Shown piece after piece: positions 5,356-9,106 of a stretch of DNA of 9,106 bases. The notes beneath the pieces are model-generated. The model saw only the letters and a program-made list of their open reading frames with translations, had not been told where the DNA came from and did no database searches. The position numbers were made by a program, and so were the translations under genes. Numbering within the stretch: position 1 is the stretch's first letter; every line of letters starts with the position of its first letter. The DNA comes from Patescibacteria group bacterium UBA7396 (lineage in GTDB: Bacteria > Patescibacteriota > Gracilibacteria > BD1-5 > UBA6164): NCBI GenBank assembly GCA_002470645.1, contig DKNE01000003.1:1-9106 (forward strand), written 5' to 3'.

Positions 5356-8300
5356 ATGTTTAACAAAGTAAACCCTAAACAATCTTTTCCAGAATTAGAA
5401 AAAGAAATAATAAATTATTGGAAAGAAAATAAAATATTTGAAAAATCAGTTGATACAAGAAATGAATGTGATGAATTTAATTTCTTTGATTGACCTCCAT
5501 TTGCAACTGGAACTCCGCATTACGGACATATTTTAGCTGGAACGATAAAAGACGTAATCCCAAGATACCAAACGATGCTTGGAAAAAGGGTAGAAAGAAG
5601 ATTTGGTTGGGATTGTCACTGACTTCCAATTGAAAATATTGTAGAAAAAAAACTCTGAATTTCAGGAAGAGATGATATTGAAAATAAAATTTGAGTACAT
5701 GATTTTAATGAACATTGTAGAGCAAATGTTTTTTGATATGCTCAAGAATGGGAAAAATCAGTAGAAAGAATGGGAAGATGGGTAGATATGAAAAATGACT
5801 ATAAAACTATGGATACTTCTTTTATGGAGTCTGTTTGGTGGGTGTTTAAAACTATTTATGATAAAGGACTTATTTATGAAGGAAATAGAATTGTTCCGTA
5901 TTGTCCTCGTTGTACGACACCACTTTCCAATTTTGAAGTAAATCAATGATATAAAGATAAACAATCAAAAACCATTACGGTAAAATTTAAAGTTCAAAAT
6001 TCTGAAAATAAATATATCCTCGCTTGGACTACTACTCCTTGGACACTCTACTCAAACCTTTGACTTGCTGTTTGAGCTGATATTATGTATAGTGAAATTC
6101 TTGATAAATCAAATGGTGATACATACGTACTTGCGAGTGAAAAAATAAAAGATTATTACAAGAATCCAGAGGATTATACTGTGGTAAGAGAATATAAAGG
6201 GGCTTGTTTAGTATGAATAAAATACGAACCACTTTTCCCAGATTTTGATCTACAACTCAGAGAAATGTGATCAGATTTATGAAGTGGAATAAAACTTGGA
6301 AAAAATGCATATTCAGTGGTTTTAGGACATCATGTGACAACTGAGACTTGAGTGTGAATCGTTCATATTGCTCCAGCATATGGAGAAGATGATTTTATCA
6401 TCTGAGAAAAAGATGATTTATGATTTGTTGCTCATATTGATAATTCTGGAAAAAGTTATAATCTTCTTGATAAAAATGGTATCAATGTTTTTGAACTCAA
6501 TGATATGGTTATCTCTGAATTGAAAGAACAAAAGCTTTCTGTAAATATTGGGACTATCGTTCATTCATATCCACATTGTTGGAGATGTGATACCCCACTT
6601 ATTTATAGATGAATTTCAGCTTGGTATGTAGCCGTTGAGAAAATTAGAGATAAAATGGTAGCAAATAATGAAAAAATTACTTGGATACCAGATATTATAA
6701 AACACGGAAGATTTGGAAAATGGTTAGAATGAGCTCGTGATTGGAATATTTCAAGAAATAGATATTGGGGATCAGCTATTCCAGTTTGGCAAAGTGAAGA
6801 TAAAAAAGAAGAAGTTTGTATCGGAAGCATCGAAGAACTCTATGAACTGAGTAAAGATTTTGGTCAAATAGAAAAAAAGTGAAATAAATATTTTTATACA
6901 AAAACTGGAAAAGAGGTTGATATTCATAAACATTTTGTGGATGAAATCCTTATCAAAAATCCAAAAACTGGAAATACATTAAAAAGAATTCCTGAAGTAC
7001 TTGATTGTTGGTTTGAGTCTGGTTCTATGCCATATGCTTCAAAACACTATCCTTTTGAAAATAAAGATAAATTTAAATTCCCAGCTGATTTTATTTCTGA
7101 ATGACTCGATCAAACCAGAGGTTGGTTTTATACACTTATCATTTTATCAACAGCATTGTATGAAGATACTTCATTTTTAAATTGTATAGTAAGTGGGATT
7201 ATTCTCGCTGAAGATGGAAAAAAAATGTCAAAGAGTTTAAAAAACTATACCGATCCAAATATTTTGATGGATAAATCTGGAGCTGATGCTATGAGATTTT
7301 ATTTAATGAATAATCCTGTGGTGGAATCTCAAGATCTCAGATTTAGTGATAACTGAGTTGAAGAAGTAGTGAAAAAAGTTATTTTACCACTTTGGAATAC
7401 GTATTCATTTTTTACTACGTACGCAAATATAGATAATTTTGAACCGAAAAAGGGAAATATCTATTATGTAAGACATGGAAGAACTGATAATAATGATAAT
7501 GGAATAGTAAACGGAGGAGATGATGATATTGATTTAAATACATTTGGTATTAAAGAAACGGAAACATTAGCAAAACAGATAACAGTTTCATGAGTATCTT
7601 TTGATGTTATTGTAACATCACCAATGACTAGAACCAAACATACTACTGAAATTATAAAAAATTATTTATGACATGAAGTAGAAGTTGTTGAAAATGAAGC
7701 ATTTAGAGAACAATCATATGGAGAATTTAGAGGAATGACTCATCAGCAAATTACGGCTCAATATGGATGTAAAAATGATAGGGATCTCACGAAAGTATAC
7801 AGAAATAATTCAGAAGAAAATATTGAAAAATTTGAAAAAAGAGTCATTGAATGATATAAAAATATAGAACAAAAATTTCCTGGAAAAAATGTTTTAATCG
7901 TAAGTCATGGTTGAGTATTTAGATGTATCAATAAATATATAAATAACCTTGAAGATGAAATAGCATATTATGGAGTTCCATGAATAAAAAATTCTAAACT
8001 TTATAAACTTCCAAATTATAAAAAATCAAATAATTTAGATAGATGGATTATTTCAGAACTCAATATTTTGACCGGAGAAATGACAAAAGCACTCGATAAT
8101 TATCGTCTCAATGATGGAGCAAAACCAATTGTATCATTTATGGACAATCTCACTAATTGGTATGTAAGAAGATCAAGAAAAAGATTTTGGACGACAGGTA
8201 TGACAGAAGATAAACTACAAGCATATAATACACTTTATGAAGTACTTGTAGAAACAACCAAACTCATAGCGCCATATATGCCATTTGTTTCAGAATATAT

Positions 8301-9075
8301 TTTTAAAAACCTAACGAATAAAGAGTCAGTCCACTTAGAACTCTATCCAGTAAAAAATCCAGCATTTATTTTAAAAGATTTGAGTGAAAGTACTAAAGAA
8401 GTACAAGATATCATTACACTTGGACTTGCTGCGAGAGCAAACGCAAAAATAAGAGTAAGACAACCTTTAGAATATGTAAAAATAACTCAAAAATTAGATA
8501 CATATTTTGAAGAGATTTTATGTGAGGAACTTAATGTAAAAGAAATAAAAGTATTCTCTCAAGAAGAAATTCCTTCTCAAATCTGTAAACCAAATGCGAG
8601 ACTTATTGGACCAAAATTTGGAGGAGATGTAAAATTTATTATCGCAGAAGCAAAAGCAGGAAATTTTACTCCTTTAGAAAATGGGTGAGTAAAAGTCGGA
8701 GACTTTGAACTCAATGCTTGAGAATTTGAAATTGAATTTGTTTCGAGTAGTGAACTTAAAAATTCAAATGAAATACTCGAAAGTGGAAATGGAAAAATAG
8801 TCGCACTTTCTACGCATATTTCAGAGGAACTTCAACTTGAATGATACGCCAGAGATATCGTAAGACATATTCAAGAATCAAGAAAACAAGCGGATTTCAA
8901 TGTTGATGATAGAATACAAATAACTATACAAGGAGCTGATGATGTTATAAAAATATTTTGAGCATACATTGAAGCAGAGACATTATCAACACTCGTTTGA
9001 GATATTTCTCAATGTAACTTAGAAAAAGAAGTTGAAATTGAGGAGAGAAAAATAGTATTAAAACTAAAAAAATAA
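5356..9075 (+). CDS. ileS: Isoleucyl-tRNA synthetase (type 2) with inserted histidine phosphatase domain
   Basis: 1239 residues, about 30 UGA-Gly codons; attaches Ile to tRNA-Ile in the cytoplasm. Order: Rossmann start with DGPPFATG and the HIGH-type motif H55-Y-G-H58; WDCHGLPIE; a CxxC zinc pair at C183/C186; the editing (CP1) domain with WTTTPWT (224-230) and GVGIVHIAPAYGEDD (332-346), which clears Val-tRNA; a second pair C408/C411; the Ile/Val-type SRNRYWG; and K623-M-S-K-S627. Then, after the helical segment ending YANIDNFEP (to 697), comes a complete histidine phosphatase domain, and the normal protein resumes at LDRWI (894-898) with the anticodon-binding NWYVRRSRKRFW and a type 2 C-terminal region. 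Without the insert it would be about 1050 residues, normal for type 2 IleRS. HYGH and the C-terminal region resemble eukaryotic and some bacterial enzymes that are often less sensitive to mupirocin. The reading frame is open throughout, so this is a true fusion. It is the last gene of the T-box operon. Confidence 0.95.
7447..8034 (+). other. Histidine phosphatase (phosphoglycerate-mutase-like) domain inside IleRS
   Basis: Residues about 698-893 of IleRS. The branch 1 histidine phosphatase signature is complete: the phospho-acceptor R706-H707-G708 in a VRHGRT strand end; the S755-P-M-T-R759 motif whose Arg binds phosphate; the general acid E785 in REQSYGEFRG; and the second His H851 in VSHGG. 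Order and spacing match free-standing proteins of about 190 residues such as CobC- or GpmB-like phosphatases. Five of its glycines are UGA codons, one in SHGG, so the domain is adapted to this genome and is not a recent arrival from a standard-code organism. It replaces the short linker between the synthetase core and the anticodon domain, a surface position where an insert need not disturb catalysis. Substrate is unknown. Confidence 0.9.
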
Positions 9076-9102
9076 ACCTGAATAATTCAGGTTTATTTTT
9101 TT
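9073..9102 (+). terminator. Intrinsic terminator of the operon after ileS
   Basis: A 10-bp stem TAAACCTGAA (9073-9082)/TTCAGGTTTA (9086-9095) with a TAA loop, followed by seven T (9096-9102). The stem includes the ileS stop codon, and the preceding A run (9067-9072) can pair with the T tract. Confidence 0.9.
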
Positions 9103-9106
9103 AGTT

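Noticed and set aside
7357..7368. A break in ileS, with the phosphatase as a separate gene.
   Set aside because: The TGA codons in this region are glycines; the frame is continuous from 5356 to 9075 with no TAA or TAG, and the synthetase resumes with correct motifs.
1..9106. tRNA or rRNA genes, CRISPR arrays, insertion sequences.
   Set aside because: No cloverleaf, regularly spaced repeats, transposase or terminal inverted repeats were seen on either strand.

Overview
This window most likely comes from a Patescibacteria/CPR bacterium of the Gracilibacteria or Absconditabacteria (SR1) lineage that reads UGA as glycine (genetic code 25). The DNA is very AT-rich. Every long gene is broken under the standard code by in-frame TGA codons, and these fall exactly where the protein families require glycine (GHSLGG, DGPPFA, CHGLPIE, DLGTGSG, ELGD). 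With TGA read as Gly the window resolves into eight intact, tightly packed genes that fill almost all of it. All start with ATG, and none has an obvious Shine-Dalgarno sequence.

Layout. Positions 1-140 hold an AT-rich upstream region with a clear promoter (TTGACT-16-TAAAAT). Gene 141-1814 (+) is an Elp3-type radical SAM/acetyltransferase acting on tRNA. It converges on a minus-strand class I SAM-dependent methyltransferase (1817-2806); the two stop codons are 2 bp apart and lie in a hairpin terminator. The methyltransferase promoter and the promoter of the next operon are divergent and nearly mirror images (both TTGACT-16-TATATT), with their -35 boxes 6 bp apart.

From about 2901 to 3082 the transcript leader looks like a T-box riboswitch. 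It has a short 5' hairpin whose loop shows AUC (Ile) followed by A, and an antiterminator with the UGGUACC bulge. A strong intrinsic terminator shares bases with the antiterminator. The operon behind it reads: MazG-like NTP pyrophosphohydrolase (3097-3480), MTH1-like Nudix hydrolase (3484-3942), YjjX/DUF84 inosine/xanthosine triphosphatase (3968-4510), a small acidic unknown protein (4515-4745), an RBBP9/YdeN-like serine hydrolase (4738-5331), and isoleucyl-tRNA synthetase (5356-9075). A terminator at 9073-9102 closes it. The Ile specifier in the leader and ileS as the last gene support each other: uncharged tRNA-Ile would switch on the whole operon.

The most striking object is the IleRS. It is a eukaryote-like (type 2) enzyme of 1239 residues with a complete histidine phosphatase (phosphoglycerate-mutase-like) domain of about 190 residues inserted in frame between the catalytic core, after KMSKS, and the anticodon-binding domain. 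All the usual catalytic residues of the inserted domain are present. The operon therefore joins three nucleotide-pool-cleaning pyrophosphatases, a hydrolase and a synthetase-phosphatase fusion under probable tRNA-Ile control. What the phosphatase acts on is not known from sequence.
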